Origin: SLNP01 sp964568875
GTDB lineage: Bacteria; Bacteroidota; Bacteroidia; Bacteroidales; VadinHA17
Assembly: GCA_964568875.1 (NCBI GenBank)
Contig: CAZMSH010000013.1
Span: 28,889 to 92,888, forward strand
Length of the DNA: 64,000 nucleotides
Direction: 5' to 3'
The translations under genes and the position numbers were made by a program. Shown piece after piece: positions 1 through 8,473 of the stretch. The notes under the pieces were generated by a model, which ran no database searches, was not told where the DNA came from, and was given only the letters and a program-made list of their open reading frames with translations. Positions within the stretch are counted from its first letter, which is position 1. Every line of letters begins with the position of its first letter.

Positions 1-1
1 C

Positions 2-100
2 AATCAGGGTTTTACAGGAGCAAACTATTTTCTCCTGCCTCGTTATCCACTGAATGCCAGGGCTTTCAGATATGGAGTTGCCTGGACGTTCTATGATTAG
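2..100 (+). CDS. C-terminal end of a TonB-dependent receptor (partial)
   Basis: The window opens inside a reading frame of 32 codons that ends with TAG at 98-100. The last residues read RAFRYGVAWTFYD, the usual final beta strand of a Bacteroidota TonB-dependent outer-membrane receptor (alternating aromatic residues, WTFY-type end recognised by the BAM complex). The rest of the gene lies outside the window, so substrate and subfamily cannot be told. Another outer-membrane beta-barrel would end in much the same way. Confidence 0.6.
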   Translation, partial: NQGFTGANYFLLPRYPLNARAFRYGVAWTFYD

Positions 101-110
101 AAAAAATTAC

Positions 111-118
111 TATCTTTG
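111..118 (+). promoter_or_regulatory. Bacteroidota -7 element (TATCTTTG)
   Basis: An exact match to TAnnTTTG lies 28 bases before the ATG at 147, which would give a leader of about 20 nt. The -33 position holds no clear TTTG. It separates the transglycosylase gene from the receptor that ends at 100. Confidence 0.55.
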
Positions 119-146
119 CACCCAATTTTTTTCAGGTATTTACTAA

Positions 147-1577
147 ATGATTTTTGTTTTGAGCAGAAGATCGTTAACATACATAATTATATCGTTCATA
201 CTATTTTTTTCATGCAGCAGGAATCACATCACAGAGCATTCGGTACAGATCTCTTATCGTGATTTGGACGGCATAAAGGAACGAGGAAAGCTGGTCGCGG
301 TTACTGATTTTAATTCTACCAGTTATTTTATCTACAAGGGTGAGCCGATGGGGTTCAACTTTGAACTGCTGGGAGCCTTCGCGGGCCATTTGGGTGTAGA
401 GCTTGAGATCATTAGTGAGAATGATCCGGACAGGGCATTAAGCCTGCTTAACCGTGGTGAGGCAGACATTGTGGCAATGGGTTTCCCTGCCAATGGGAGA
501 TGGAGTGATCAGGTCAGGTTCACATCCACAATACACGAAACACGTGAGGTTCTGGTACAGAGAAAACCCGAGCGGTGGAGGAATATGACAGCAGACAGGG
601 TCAACACGCTGATGCTGCGCGATCATCATGACCTTGCAGGAAAGGTGGTCTATGTTCCCCGGGGGTCGTGGTATTCGCAAAGGATAACACAACTGCAGGG
701 TGAGATAGGGGATACTATATTTACCGTTGAACTCCCCTACGAGGTAGAGGGACTGGTATCTCTTGTTGCCAGGGGGGAGATTGATTATACGATCTGTGAC
801 GAAAACTACGCCATGGTGGCTCGCAGGTTTTATCCCGACATAGACGTAAACACCCATGTCAGTTTTCTGCAAAAGAGAGCCTGGGCTATGCGAAAGCTTG
901 AATCTGATGAACTGGCAGCCGGTTTTGATTCCTGGCTGGAGACATATCGCAGTAACGGCAAATATGCCCTCCTTTACGCCAAGTATTACAGGAATCCCCG
1001 CTCAGGTGTCATTTATACCAGTCGTTACTATGGTAACAGTACCGGCAGAATATCACCCTGGGATGAGCTTATAAGACAGTACAGCGATTCTATTTCATGG
1101 GATTGGAGGTTGCTTGCATCTCTGATATATCAGGAGTCAAGATTTGATCCATATGTTACTTCGAGAGCCGGGGCTTTCGGTCTTATGCAGATAATGCCTG
1201 CCACTGGTGCCAGGTATGGTATTGATATCAATTCGACACCTGAAAACAATATCAGGGCAGGGGTGATGTATATAAGGTATCTTGACAGGATGTTCAGCGA
1301 GAAGGTTCCTGACGCGGATGAGAGACTGAAATTTATTCTTGCATCATACAATGCCGGTCCTGGTCATGTGCTTGATGCCATGCGCCTTGCTGACAGCGAA
1401 GGAGGAGATTCAATGACCTGGCATGGAAGTGTGGAGAAGTATATTCAGAAGAAATCGGAGCCTGACTATTTTAATCATCCTGAGGTTTACCACGGCTATT
1501 TTACCGGCAGGGAAACAACGCGTTTTGTCACTGACATAATGAAGAGGTACGACCATTACCGCAACATTATAAAGTAA
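147..1577 (+). CDS. mltF: Membrane-bound lytic transglycosylase F-like lipoprotein
   Basis: This enzyme probably cleaves the MurNAc-GlcNAc bond of peptidoglycan to give 1,6-anhydro-MurNAc ends, working from a membrane anchor. The 476-residue product starts with a lipoprotein signal (hydrophobic stretch then FFSC, Cys about residue 23). Residues ~45-270 form a periplasmic solute-binding-protein family 3 domain, and ~300-470 an SLT domain. The SLT core reads YQESRFDPYVTSRAGAFGLM and QIMPATG; the catalytic glutamate is Glu330 in ESRF. The downstream motif ASYNAGPGHV is also typical. This two-domain order and length match MltF. The 3' end overlaps the convergent NUDIX gene by 11 bases. The regulatory domain may sense a muropeptide or amino acid; that part is inference. 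Confidence 0.88.
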   Translation: MIFVLSRRSLTYIIISFILFFSCSRNHITEHSVQISYRDLDGIKERGKLVAVTDFNSTSYFIYKGEPMGFNFELLGAFAGHLGVELEIISENDPDRALSLLNRGEADIVAMGFPANGRWSDQVRFTSTIHETREVLVQRKPERWRNMTADRVNTLMLRDHHDLAGKVVYVPRGSWYSQRITQLQGEIGDTIFTVELPYEVEGLVSLVARGEIDYTICDENYAMVARRFYPDIDVNTHVSFLQKRAWAMRKLESDELAAGFDSWLETYRSNGKYALLYAKYYRNPRSGVIYTSRYYGNSTGRISPWDELIRQYSDSISWDWRLLASLIYQESRFDPYVTSRAGAFGLMQIMPATGARYGIDINSTPENNIRAGVMYIRYLDRMFSEKVPDADERLKFILASYNAGPGHVLDAMRLADSEGGDSMTWHGSVEKYIQKKSEPDYFNHPEVYHGYFTGRETTRFVTDIMKRYDHYRNIIK

Positions 1578-2208
1578 GGCTGATCTCTTCCCTACTTAAG
1601 ATCGTTAAAAGTTCGTGCAATAGCATGGCAGTGGCACCCCATATGACATGCCCTTCATAATCGTAATACTTAACCTCAAGCATCTCGTCCCTGACAGGGA
1701 AAGCTTTTTGTTTAATAATTGAAGGGTCGGCAAGTTTTTGCAGTCCGGCTTCGATTATGTGCACCACTTCGACAGGGTCTATTCTTAGATCAGGCTTACT
1801 GTTGCTCCATCCCACAACAGGTGTGACTTCAGTGTCGCTTACAGGAATATAGAGGGGTGTCAGCCGACCCAGTAGTATTACTTTCTCCGGATCAATACCT
1901 GTCTCTTCCGAGGCTTCTCTTAGTGCGGTATGAACTATATCTGTGTCGCTTTCTTCCGATTTGCCTCCCGGGAAACTGATCTGGCCGCTGTGTACGCCCC
2001 TGTATGTCGGTCTCTGTATAAGAAGGGTATTAATTGACTTGTCAGACGGGTATAACAGTATCAGAACGGCAGCCAGCCTTGAATCTTCATTTTTTACTCT
2101 TGGAAAGTCCTTTATCATCCTGTCAGATGATGCCATCTCCCACTGAACATCGGTGCCGGGGAGATCTTTTATAAGGGCTTTTCTTATTGTTTCGGGTGAT
2201 GGCTTCAT
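1567..2208 (-). CDS. nudL: NUDIX hydrolase, CoA pyrophosphatase type
   Basis: A NUDIX-superfamily pyrophosphohydrolase of 213 residues. The NUDIX box lies at residues ~81-105 (GGKSEES...TALREASEETGI). Just before it is the family extension LLIQRPTYRGVHSGQISFPG, the signature of the CoA diphosphatase subgroup (NudL/YeaB, human NUDT7/8), which splits CoA into 4'-phosphopantetheine and 3',5'-ADP. It is the last gene of a minus-strand run, 25 bases after gatD, and so is probably co-transcribed with gatE-gatD; no functional link is obvious. Its 3' end overlaps the convergent mltF-like gene. Family is clear; exact substrate is not shown by sequence. Confidence 0.85.
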   Translation of the reverse strand: MKPSPETIRKALIKDLPGTDVQWEMASSDRMIKDFPRVKNEDSRLAAVLILLYPSDKSINTLLIQRPTYRGVHSGQISFPGGKSEESDTDIVHTALREASEETGIDPEKVILLGRLTPLYIPVSDTEVTPVVGWSNSKPDLRIDPVEVVHIIEAGLQKLADPSIIKQKAFPVRDEMLEVKYYDYEGHVIWGATAMLLHELLTILSREEISLTL

Positions 2209-2233
2209 CCCATAAGACTTATTGTCCCTTTGT

Positions 2234-3619
2234 CTATTTGCGGAATTTTCTTACAAAATCCTCCACCTCGGGGACACCACCCTGGTATACCAGATAACCA
2301 TTATAAGGTTCTTTTTCTGTAATTTCATGGTTAACGGGGGTAAGCATTATCCTTTTTATTTCCTCAGGATCATCACTTTGTCCCATTGCCCAGCCAAGTT
2401 TGACCCATGCCACTTCAGGCAGCATATTGCCAAGGGGTATTACTCCCTTTGCCATCATATCGCGGCCTGTCTCATACACGAACATGTGAACATATCCCCA
2501 TATGGTTTGTAATGTCATATAAACACTGACCCCTTCCTTCTGAGCCCTTTCCAGGGCCGGGTAGAGCTCCCTGTTCACGTGCCCGAGTCCTGTTCCGACA
2601 ATTATAATGCCTTTATATCCCATATCGATAAGTGAATGCATAATGTTGACATCCATATGAGGATAGTAGTACATCATTGTAACTTTTTCGTTGAAGTAGG
2701 GCAGTATCCTCACCTTTTTATCTTTCCTTCTGTGATTGTAGTCCTGTTTCAGATGCCCCAGACCGTTCCTGGTGACAGTTGCCACCGGCGTGTCTCCTAT
2801 AGTGCGGAAAGTTGACCGGTACGAACTGTGCATTTTCCTGACTCTTGTGCCGCGGTGCAAAAATCCGTACTCATCTGATGTCGGGCCGAACATGCATACC
2901 AGCACTTCCGCAATATCTCCGTGGCCGGCAGCATATGATGCATGGATCAGATTGAGGGCGGCATCGGAGGAGGGACGGTCGGAGGATCTCTGCGAGCCAA
3001 CCAGTATTATCGGAACGGGTGAATCCTGAACCATGAATGAGAGTGCCGCAGCTGTATGATGAAGGGTGTCGGTGCCGTGACCTATAACTATACCGGCAAC
3101 ATTGTTCGCTATCTCTTTACCTATTGCTCTTGCCAGTGTCATGTACTGATCGGGTCCCATATTTTCACTGAAAACGGCAAATAGTTTTTCGGTAGAGATG
3201 TTACAGACATCTGCCAGCTCGGGTACTGCGCCGTAGAGTTCTCCGGGTGAGAAGGCGGGTATTACCGCGCCGGTGCGGTAATCGAGCCTGGAGGCAATGG
3301 TTCCCCCGGTGCCGAAAAGCTTTACATTTGGCTTGTCAGATGAGTAGGGAAACTCTTTTTCGGGTATTTTGTAGTTTGCCTTCTGATAGCCTGTCTCTTT
3401 CATCGAGCTGATGGTAGAGATGTCAATGCCGATATTGTAGCCGGTATCGATTTTAAGAACGATGTGCAGGTCGTCGTCGTTTTCTGCCCTCGGCAGCACG
3501 GTTCCGCGGAAGACGCCTCTGGAAGTTTCAATTACTGCCTGGCCCCATACCCTCACGTTGTATTTTCTGAGAATTGAGAGAGCCGCTCCCTTATAACCCT
3601 GGAATATATCTTCTGCCAT
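2234..3619 (-). CDS. gatD: Archaeal-type Glu-tRNA(Gln) amidotransferase subunit D
   Basis: GatD supplies ammonia from glutamine (or asparagine) to GatE for converting Glu-tRNA(Gln) to Gln-tRNA(Gln). The 461-residue product has an N-terminal beta-rich domain (~1-90) absent from ordinary asparaginases, then an asparaginase-like domain. Visible signatures are GTGGTIASRLDYRTGAVIPA (first catalytic Thr), GHGTDTLHHTAAALSFM (Thr-Asp pair), VGSQRSSDRPSSDAALNLI and RVRKMHSSYRSTF (catalytic Lys). These match archaeal GatD better than AnsA/AnsB. It lies 2 bases after gatE in the same direction, as expected for a GatDE complex. A stand-alone asparaginase is the alternative, made unlikely by the GatE partner. 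The family is regarded as essentially archaeal, so its presence here is notable. Confidence 0.88.
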   Translation of the reverse strand: MAEDIFQGYKGAALSILRKYNVRVWGQAVIETSRGVFRGTVLPRAENDDDLHIVLKIDTGYNIGIDISTISSMKETGYQKANYKIPEKEFPYSSDKPNVKLFGTGGTIASRLDYRTGAVIPAFSPGELYGAVPELADVCNISTEKLFAVFSENMGPDQYMTLARAIGKEIANNVAGIVIGHGTDTLHHTAAALSFMVQDSPVPIILVGSQRSSDRPSSDAALNLIHASYAAGHGDIAEVLVCMFGPTSDEYGFLHRGTRVRKMHSSYRSTFRTIGDTPVATVTRNGLGHLKQDYNHRRKDKKVRILPYFNEKVTMMYYYPHMDVNIMHSLIDMGYKGIIIVGTGLGHVNRELYPALERAQKEGVSVYMTLQTIWGYVHMFVYETGRDMMAKGVIPLGNMLPEVAWVKLGWAMGQSDDPEEIKRIMLTPVNHEITEKEPYNGYLVYQGGVPEVEDFVRKFRK

Positions 3620-3621
3620 AA

Positions 3622-5604
3622 CTATTCGTCCTTACTTATTTTTTCGCTGATCTTACCGTGAAGCACTGAAAGGTCAGTATTGCCCAGTGCCTGCTTGTGC
3701 ACCTGGCCCATCAGCCAGTCTATTGCTGCCGATTCTCTTTTTGAGTGTCTTATCTCCCTGAATTTTTCGTTCAGGAAGCCGATGGGAGCAAGTAGCTCGT
3801 CAATGCTTTTTTTCCTGAACCCGACGCTGGTCAATACCGATCCGAACTCCATTTCAGGATTGTCGTATATTACCGGCAACATTAGCTTTGCGATTGAGTG
3901 ATGAATCTTCTTTTCGGCCAGAAACCCGAACATTGCATATATCTTTTTGTATGAGAAGCGCTTGTTGGGTTCTCTCTTGCCTTCAAGGTTTTTAAGATTA
4001 TGACCGAGGAAGCAGCCTATCAGCTTGTGGCTGTATCCAAAATCGTCGGCTATATCTTCAAGTAGGGGAAGCAGGTTGCGGCTCAGCAGATATTTATGGG
4101 TGTCGTCTGGTATTTCCCAGGCAGTCATCTGCCTGAATCTTTCTGCAACTTCAACAGGTATATCCTTTCTGAGAGACTCGATGTAATCATTTGAAAGGGG
4201 TATTGGGGGCGAGTCTGTGTCGGGGTACATACGGTCGCGCCCGGGTAGTACCCTTTCGAAGATAGTAGTACCGTCTTCAAACGATTTCCTGGTCTCGTTA
4301 GGCACCCCCTCAAATGCCAGTACAAACCTTTCTTCCACGGTTTCAATTGCAGTGGGTATGTCGTCATCCGGACCCCATAGCACTATCTGGGCATCTACGT
4401 CAGCTGCTTCAACGAATCTGGCTATCGCCTTAAAGTCTGTCGTGATGCTTTTTGGATTGGTCTCTTCAGAGTGGACCATGTTGGGTTTTTCAATGCAGGC
4501 TATTACCTTGAGCCTGTCTGATATTTCATCGGCAAATATTTTGCCCGGCTGGGTGAAATGGGAGAGGATACCTCGGCATTTCGGCAGGTTGATGGCAATT
4601 ACCCTGTAACCTCTATCGAGCGCTTCTCTTATTTCTTCTGATTGGACCAGTGTGTCAGCAAATCCTATTTCCTTCCACTTAATCGCCCATGCATCGGTGT
4701 CGGCAATACTCTTTTTCAGCAGAGATCTGATGTTCAGTAGGGCATATTGTCTGAATGCTTCGTTATGAGACAGCTCAGGTATCCACTTGTTGTGGGCAAC
4801 TCCTTTTATCTCTACCCTGCTGCCACCTTCGCAGCTCACATTCACATCTTCCCTTGCAGCGCCCATGCCTGTCCTTACAAGACCCGAACTGCGGTTCAGG
4901 AAGCGGATATATTCTGCTGCCTCAGCCAGTTCATCAGGCGTTTCCATATCGGGATATGTTACTGTTTCTATCAGCGGCATCCCAAGGCGATCGGTCTTGT
5001 AAATCCTTGTATGACCTACGTCAGAAATTTCCCGGCACGAGTCTTCCTCAATGCTGAGCTGGATAACCCTTACCTTCTTATTTTTAAGTTCCAGCTCTCC
5101 TTCAACACCCAGAATGGCTGTTCGCTGAAAGCCTGTAGGTATACTTCCGTCGAGATACTGTTTACGGGTAATATGAACTTCACCTACAATGTTTAACTTG
5201 CAAAGCAGTGACAGCTTCAGTGCTATTTCCAGCGCCTCCCTGTCGATGGGAAAAGGAGGCGTGTCGTCGACTTCGTATGTGCAGGCGGTCTGATTATTGA
5301 TGCGGTAGATAATCTCCTTTCTTGTTTTGAACTCCATCAACGCGGTTCCATCATATACCCCAAGTTCACTCAGGGTCGGCCTCATATGCCTTATTACCTC
5401 GGCATCAAATTCATCGTTACTATGATATACGCCGGCCGGACAACGGCAAAAAAGCTTGCCTTGGGTATTCAGCTGTTGATGCACTTCGAGGCCTGACTTG
5501 AATCCGATTCTTCGGTAATCGGCGCGTGTGGCTTTTTTAAACTCCACATAACCAATTGCCTTCATCGTTCTGGTATAGTTCCTTGCCGGATTGAATTTTT
5601 CCAT
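3622..5604 (-). CDS. gatE: Archaeal-type Glu-tRNA(Gln) amidotransferase subunit E
   Basis: GatE is the kinase/amidotransferase subunit: it binds Glu-tRNA(Gln), activates the glutamyl group with ATP and transfers ammonia to it. From ATG 5604 the product is 660 residues. The GatB-type core starts at IGFKSGLEVHQQLNTQGKLF and continues through SIEEDSC and ADEISDRL. An AspRS-like (GAD) insertion near the middle (ADVDAQIVLWGPDDD) separates GatE from bacterial GatB (~475 aa). PGRDRMYPDTDSPPIPL and a helical C-terminal tail follow. About 35 residues precede the core, longer than usual in archaea. A TTG at 5616 would add four residues; ATG 5604 is preferred, and ATG 5565 is also possible. It is first in the operon gatE-gatD-nudix. 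Confidence 0.88.
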   Translation of the reverse strand: MEKFNPARNYTRTMKAIGYVEFKKATRADYRRIGFKSGLEVHQQLNTQGKLFCRCPAGVYHSNDEFDAEVIRHMRPTLSELGVYDGTALMEFKTRKEIIYRINNQTACTYEVDDTPPFPIDREALEIALKLSLLCKLNIVGEVHITRKQYLDGSIPTGFQRTAILGVEGELELKNKKVRVIQLSIEEDSCREISDVGHTRIYKTDRLGMPLIETVTYPDMETPDELAEAAEYIRFLNRSSGLVRTGMGAAREDVNVSCEGGSRVEIKGVAHNKWIPELSHNEAFRQYALLNIRSLLKKSIADTDAWAIKWKEIGFADTLVQSEEIREALDRGYRVIAINLPKCRGILSHFTQPGKIFADEISDRLKVIACIEKPNMVHSEETNPKSITTDFKAIARFVEAADVDAQIVLWGPDDDIPTAIETVEERFVLAFEGVPNETRKSFEDGTTIFERVLPGRDRMYPDTDSPPIPLSNDYIESLRKDIPVEVAERFRQMTAWEIPDDTHKYLLSRNLLPLLEDIADDFGYSHKLIGCFLGHNLKNLEGKREPNKRFSYKKIYAMFGFLAEKKIHHSIAKLMLPVIYDNPEMEFGSVLTSVGFRKKSIDELLAPIGFLNEKFREIRHSKRESAAIDWLMGQVHKQALGNTDLSVLHGKISEKISKDE

Positions 5605-5839
5605 TTTGGTAGACAAAATTGAGCAACCAAGTTAACTGGTTCATATGATTATTCAAAGTGTAGATAATCAGAAAGTTTGCTCCTGTTATTGATTGTAACT
5701 GATTGGTCGCGATGAGCAAAACAGGATAAGATTTTCAGTCTTGTCGCTTCAAAAAATATATCAAAAGGAAGAAGTTGCTATAAATAAAAATATTTGTTGT
5801 ATACTGCGTGCTGTGACGGTCTGATAATGCAGTACCGCC

Positions 5840-7084
5840 TTAATCATATCTTATAGCTTTTACGGGTGTAATCCTTCCAATAAGGCGGGCAGGAATAAGT
5901 AGCATAAGAATGATAGCAGCCATTGTGCCTGCATTGAGGATTATTATATGCAGGGGATCCAGATTGATTGGTACCGTACTGAGGTAATAGGAGGTGGGGT
6001 CGAGGCTTATAAAGCCGGTTGAACTTTGCAGCCATGCCAGGCCGATACCGATGAGGTTGCCCCAGAAGACTCCCTTGCCTGTCAGCCAGGCGGCCTGGTA
6101 AAGAAAGGCTTTGCTTATCAGGTTGTCACCGGCCCCAACGGCCTTAAGTACACCTATCATGTTTGTCTTTTCAAGAATAAGTATCAGCAGGCCCGATATC
6201 ATATTGAATCCTGATACGATAAGCATCAGAACAATAATTACAATGACATTGAGGTCCTGGAAGTTCAGCCAGTCAAATATCTGAGGGTATCGTATCCTGA
6301 TATTTGACACCTTGAGCCTCTCCTCATCTTCGGTTATCTGATATCCTATTGCGTCGCGTATTACCCAGGTCAGGTATTCCAGGTCGCCGAAATTATCAAT
6401 TACAATCTCGAAACCGCTTACCTGGTTATCTTCCCATCCGTTGAGACGGCGAATATGCCCTATATCACAAAATACATATATCTTGTCGAATTCTGCCAGG
6501 CTGGTTTCATATATTCCTGATATGGTGAATCGTCGTACCCTGGGAGGTTCCTGAACGAAATGCATTGCGAACGAATCGCCGATGCTAAGGTCAAGCAGAT
6601 CGCACAACTTTTTTGAGACGACTACGCTGTTCGTTGTGGATGAGTCATTTACCGTAAAAACTTCTCCTTCGACCATGTTTGAAATAAAGAAATCCCAGTC
6701 GTAATCGCTTCCCACTCCTTTCAATACAACACCCTGGATGTTCTCGTTAGCCTGTATGATGCCTGCTTTCGTTGCAAATACCTGAATATGTTTTATGCCG
6801 GGCACGGTCTTGATTTTCCCGGTGAATTCCTGTTCCATGTTTACCGGAACTGTCTCATATGAGATATTTGAGTCAAAATTTATAACCTGTATGTGAGACC
6901 CGAATCCGGCTACTTTATCACGGATCTCCTGCTTGAAACCTGTCAGTATTGATATTGCAAGTATCATCACTGCCAGACCAAGCGCTATTCCTGTAATGGC
7001 AATTATATTTATTGGCCTGGAAAAGGATGTTTCTCCTTTGCGATCCTTTATCAGTCTTTTTGCTATGAAATAGGGAGTATTCAT
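5840..7084 (-). CDS. LolC/LolE-type ABC transporter permease
   Basis: Inner-membrane permease of the lipoprotein-releasing (LolCDE) family, which extracts outer-membrane lipoproteins for transfer to LolA. The 414-residue protein has the MacB/FtsX layout: cytoplasmic N-terminus, TM ~25-45, a periplasmic domain ~50-260 and three C-terminal TM segments (~275-305, ~325-350, ~370-405). The motifs SRPINIIAITGIALGLAVMI and the ending IPARLIGRITPVKAIRYD are typical. No ATPase is adjacent; a LolD-type ATPase is at 55313-55972 and could serve it, which is inference. A macrolide or peptide exporter permease is the alternative. Confidence 0.82.
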   Translation of the reverse strand: MNTPYFIAKRLIKDRKGETSFSRPINIIAITGIALGLAVMILAISILTGFKQEIRDKVAGFGSHIQVINFDSNISYETVPVNMEQEFTGKIKTVPGIKHIQVFATKAGIIQANENIQGVVLKGVGSDYDWDFFISNMVEGEVFTVNDSSTTNSVVVSKKLCDLLDLSIGDSFAMHFVQEPPRVRRFTISGIYETSLAEFDKIYVFCDIGHIRRLNGWEDNQVSGFEIVIDNFGDLEYLTWVIRDAIGYQITEDEERLKVSNIRIRYPQIFDWLNFQDLNVIVIIVLMLIVSGFNMISGLLILILEKTNMIGVLKAVGAGDNLISKAFLYQAAWLTGKGVFWGNLIGIGLAWLQSSTGFISLDPTSYYLSTVPINLDPLHIIILNAGTMAAIILMLLIPARLIGRITPVKAIRYD

Positions 7085-7097
7085 CTCATTAAAGTCT

Positions 7098-7105
7098 CAA
7101 AATTA
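7098..7105 (-). promoter_or_regulatory. Bacteroidota -7 element on the minus strand
   Basis: CAAAATTA on the plus strand is TAATTTTG on the minus strand, an exact TAnnTTTG. It lies 14 bases before the LolC/E-type ATG at 7084, giving a very short leader. No convincing -33 element is seen. Confidence 0.4.
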
Positions 7106-7187
7106 ATAAATTTGGACCAATAAGTGAGTCTCTCCGGACTTAACCGGAAGCAAACAGATGATATTAATGATATTAAAAACCTGAACA

Positions 7188-8357
7188 ATGAGGAAGATTG
7201 CTTTAATTATGTTGCTTGTGCCTCTTTTGGCATGTTCACGCAATGGTGAGACCGTCGGGCTGATGACGGGAGCCGAAAGGACTGATGACTACATAGCTCT
7301 TCTGAGCGGAAAAGGTGTGGCTTTGGCTGCAAACCAGACTACAATGGTCGGAACCACCCACCTTGTGGATACACTTCTGAGTCTGGGTGTCGATCTGAAG
7401 GTGATCTTCGCTCCCGAACATGGTTTCAGGGAGATGGCAGCTGCCGGAGCACCGATAACCGGGGGTGTCGATGAGAAAACAGGTGTAAAGATTGTAAGCC
7501 TTTATGGTGCCAGGTACAAGCCTGCTCCCGAAGATCTTGAGGGTATAGATGTAGTAATTTTTGATATCCAGGATGTCGGTGCAAGGTTCTATACATACAT
7601 TTCAACCATGCACTATGTTATGGAGGCATGTGCGGAAAACGGAATTGCATGTATGATACTCGACAGACCAAATCCTAACGGTTTCTATTTTGACGGCCCG
7701 ATCAGAGAACCTGACTTCGAATCATTTGTTGGTAAGCATCCGGTACCTGTGGTGCATGGAATGACGGTTGGCGAATATGCCCTGATGGTTAATGGCGAAG
7801 GGTGGCTCGCCGGTGGCGTTAAGTGTGATCTCACCGTTATTAAATGCACCGGGTGGACGCATCAGACAATGTATGAGCTTCCCGTCAGGCCGTCACCCAA
7901 CCTTCCGAATCAGAATTCCATATATCTCTACCCTTCGATCTGCTTCTTTGAGGGAACCAATATCTCACTGGGCAGGGGCACTGATTTTCCGTTTCAGGTT
8001 TTCGGCGCTCCTGAGTTTGAAGGTCTCTATGATTTCAGCTTTATGCCTGTCAGCAGGCCCGAGGCTGGAAATCCACCCCATAAGGATAAGATGTGTTACG
8101 GCCGTGACCTGCGCGAGGCAACGGCAATGGGTCTCGTTCCTTCCGGCAGGCTTGACCTGTCATGGGTGATCGAAGCCTACAATGCATATCCCGACAAAAG
8201 CCGGTTTTTCAGGAACTATTTTGACACTCTCGCCGGAACGCGAAAGTTAAGGGAACAGATTGAGTCGGGTATGTCAGCCGAGGAGATCAGGGAGACATGG
8301 AAGGAGGAACTGGAGGCGTTCGGGAAAATCAGGGGCAGGTATCTTCTTTATGAGTAA
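7188..8357 (+). CDS. namZ: DUF1343 / NamZ-like exo-beta-N-acetylmuramidase lipoprotein
   Basis: A 389-residue protein of the DUF1343 family, whose characterised member NamZ removes terminal MurNAc from peptidoglycan fragments (GH171). The N-terminus (MRKIALIMLLVPLLAC) is a lipoprotein signal with Cys at ~16, so the protein should be membrane-anchored. Family motifs are VALAANQT, IFAPEHGFR, IVSLYGARYKPAPEDL, VVIFDIQDVGARFYTYISTM, MILDRPNPNG and NLPNQNSIYLYPSICFFEGT. It probably acts in muropeptide recycling together with lytic enzymes such as the mltF-like gene. The downstream aldolase lies 116 bases away, across a repeat-rich spacer. Confidence 0.85.
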   Translation: MRKIALIMLLVPLLACSRNGETVGLMTGAERTDDYIALLSGKGVALAANQTTMVGTTHLVDTLLSLGVDLKVIFAPEHGFREMAAAGAPITGGVDEKTGVKIVSLYGARYKPAPEDLEGIDVVIFDIQDVGARFYTYISTMHYVMEACAENGIACMILDRPNPNGFYFDGPIREPDFESFVGKHPVPVVHGMTVGEYALMVNGEGWLAGGVKCDLTVIKCTGWTHQTMYELPVRPSPNLPNQNSIYLYPSICFFEGTNISLGRGTDFPFQVFGAPEFEGLYDFSFMPVSRPEAGNPPHKDKMCYGRDLREATAMGLVPSGRLDLSWVIEAYNAYPDKSRFFRNYFDTLAGTRKLREQIESGMSAEEIRETWKEELEAFGKIRGRYLLYE

Positions 8358-8366
8358 AAGGCAGAG

Positions 8367-8407
8367 GATATCAGATTTCAGATTTCTGATATCAGATATC
8401 AGATTTG
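8367..8407. repeat. Intergenic short repeat with hairpin potential
   Basis: Just after the namZ-like stop (8357), the sequence is built from repeated ATATCAGATTT-like units. GATATCAGA (8367-8375) and TCTGATATC (8385-8393) form a perfect 9-bp inverted repeat with a 9-nt loop, and GATATCAG recurs at 8388-8395. There is no poly-T tract after it. A GGGTTCAGGGTTTG stretch follows at 8448-8461. Confidence 0.7.
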
Positions 8408-8473
8408 GTTTGGTGATCTCCCTGCGGTCGGGAGGGTGCTGGTTGCAGGGTTCAGGGTTTGACAACATAACGA

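Noticed and set aside
438..872. Minus-strand frame inside the lytic transglycosylase gene
   Set aside because: Antisense to a well-supported gene; no recognisable domain or start signals.
2234..3619. Ordinary type I/II L-asparaginase
   Set aside because: N-terminal extra domain, GatD-specific motifs and the adjacent gatE argue for GatD.
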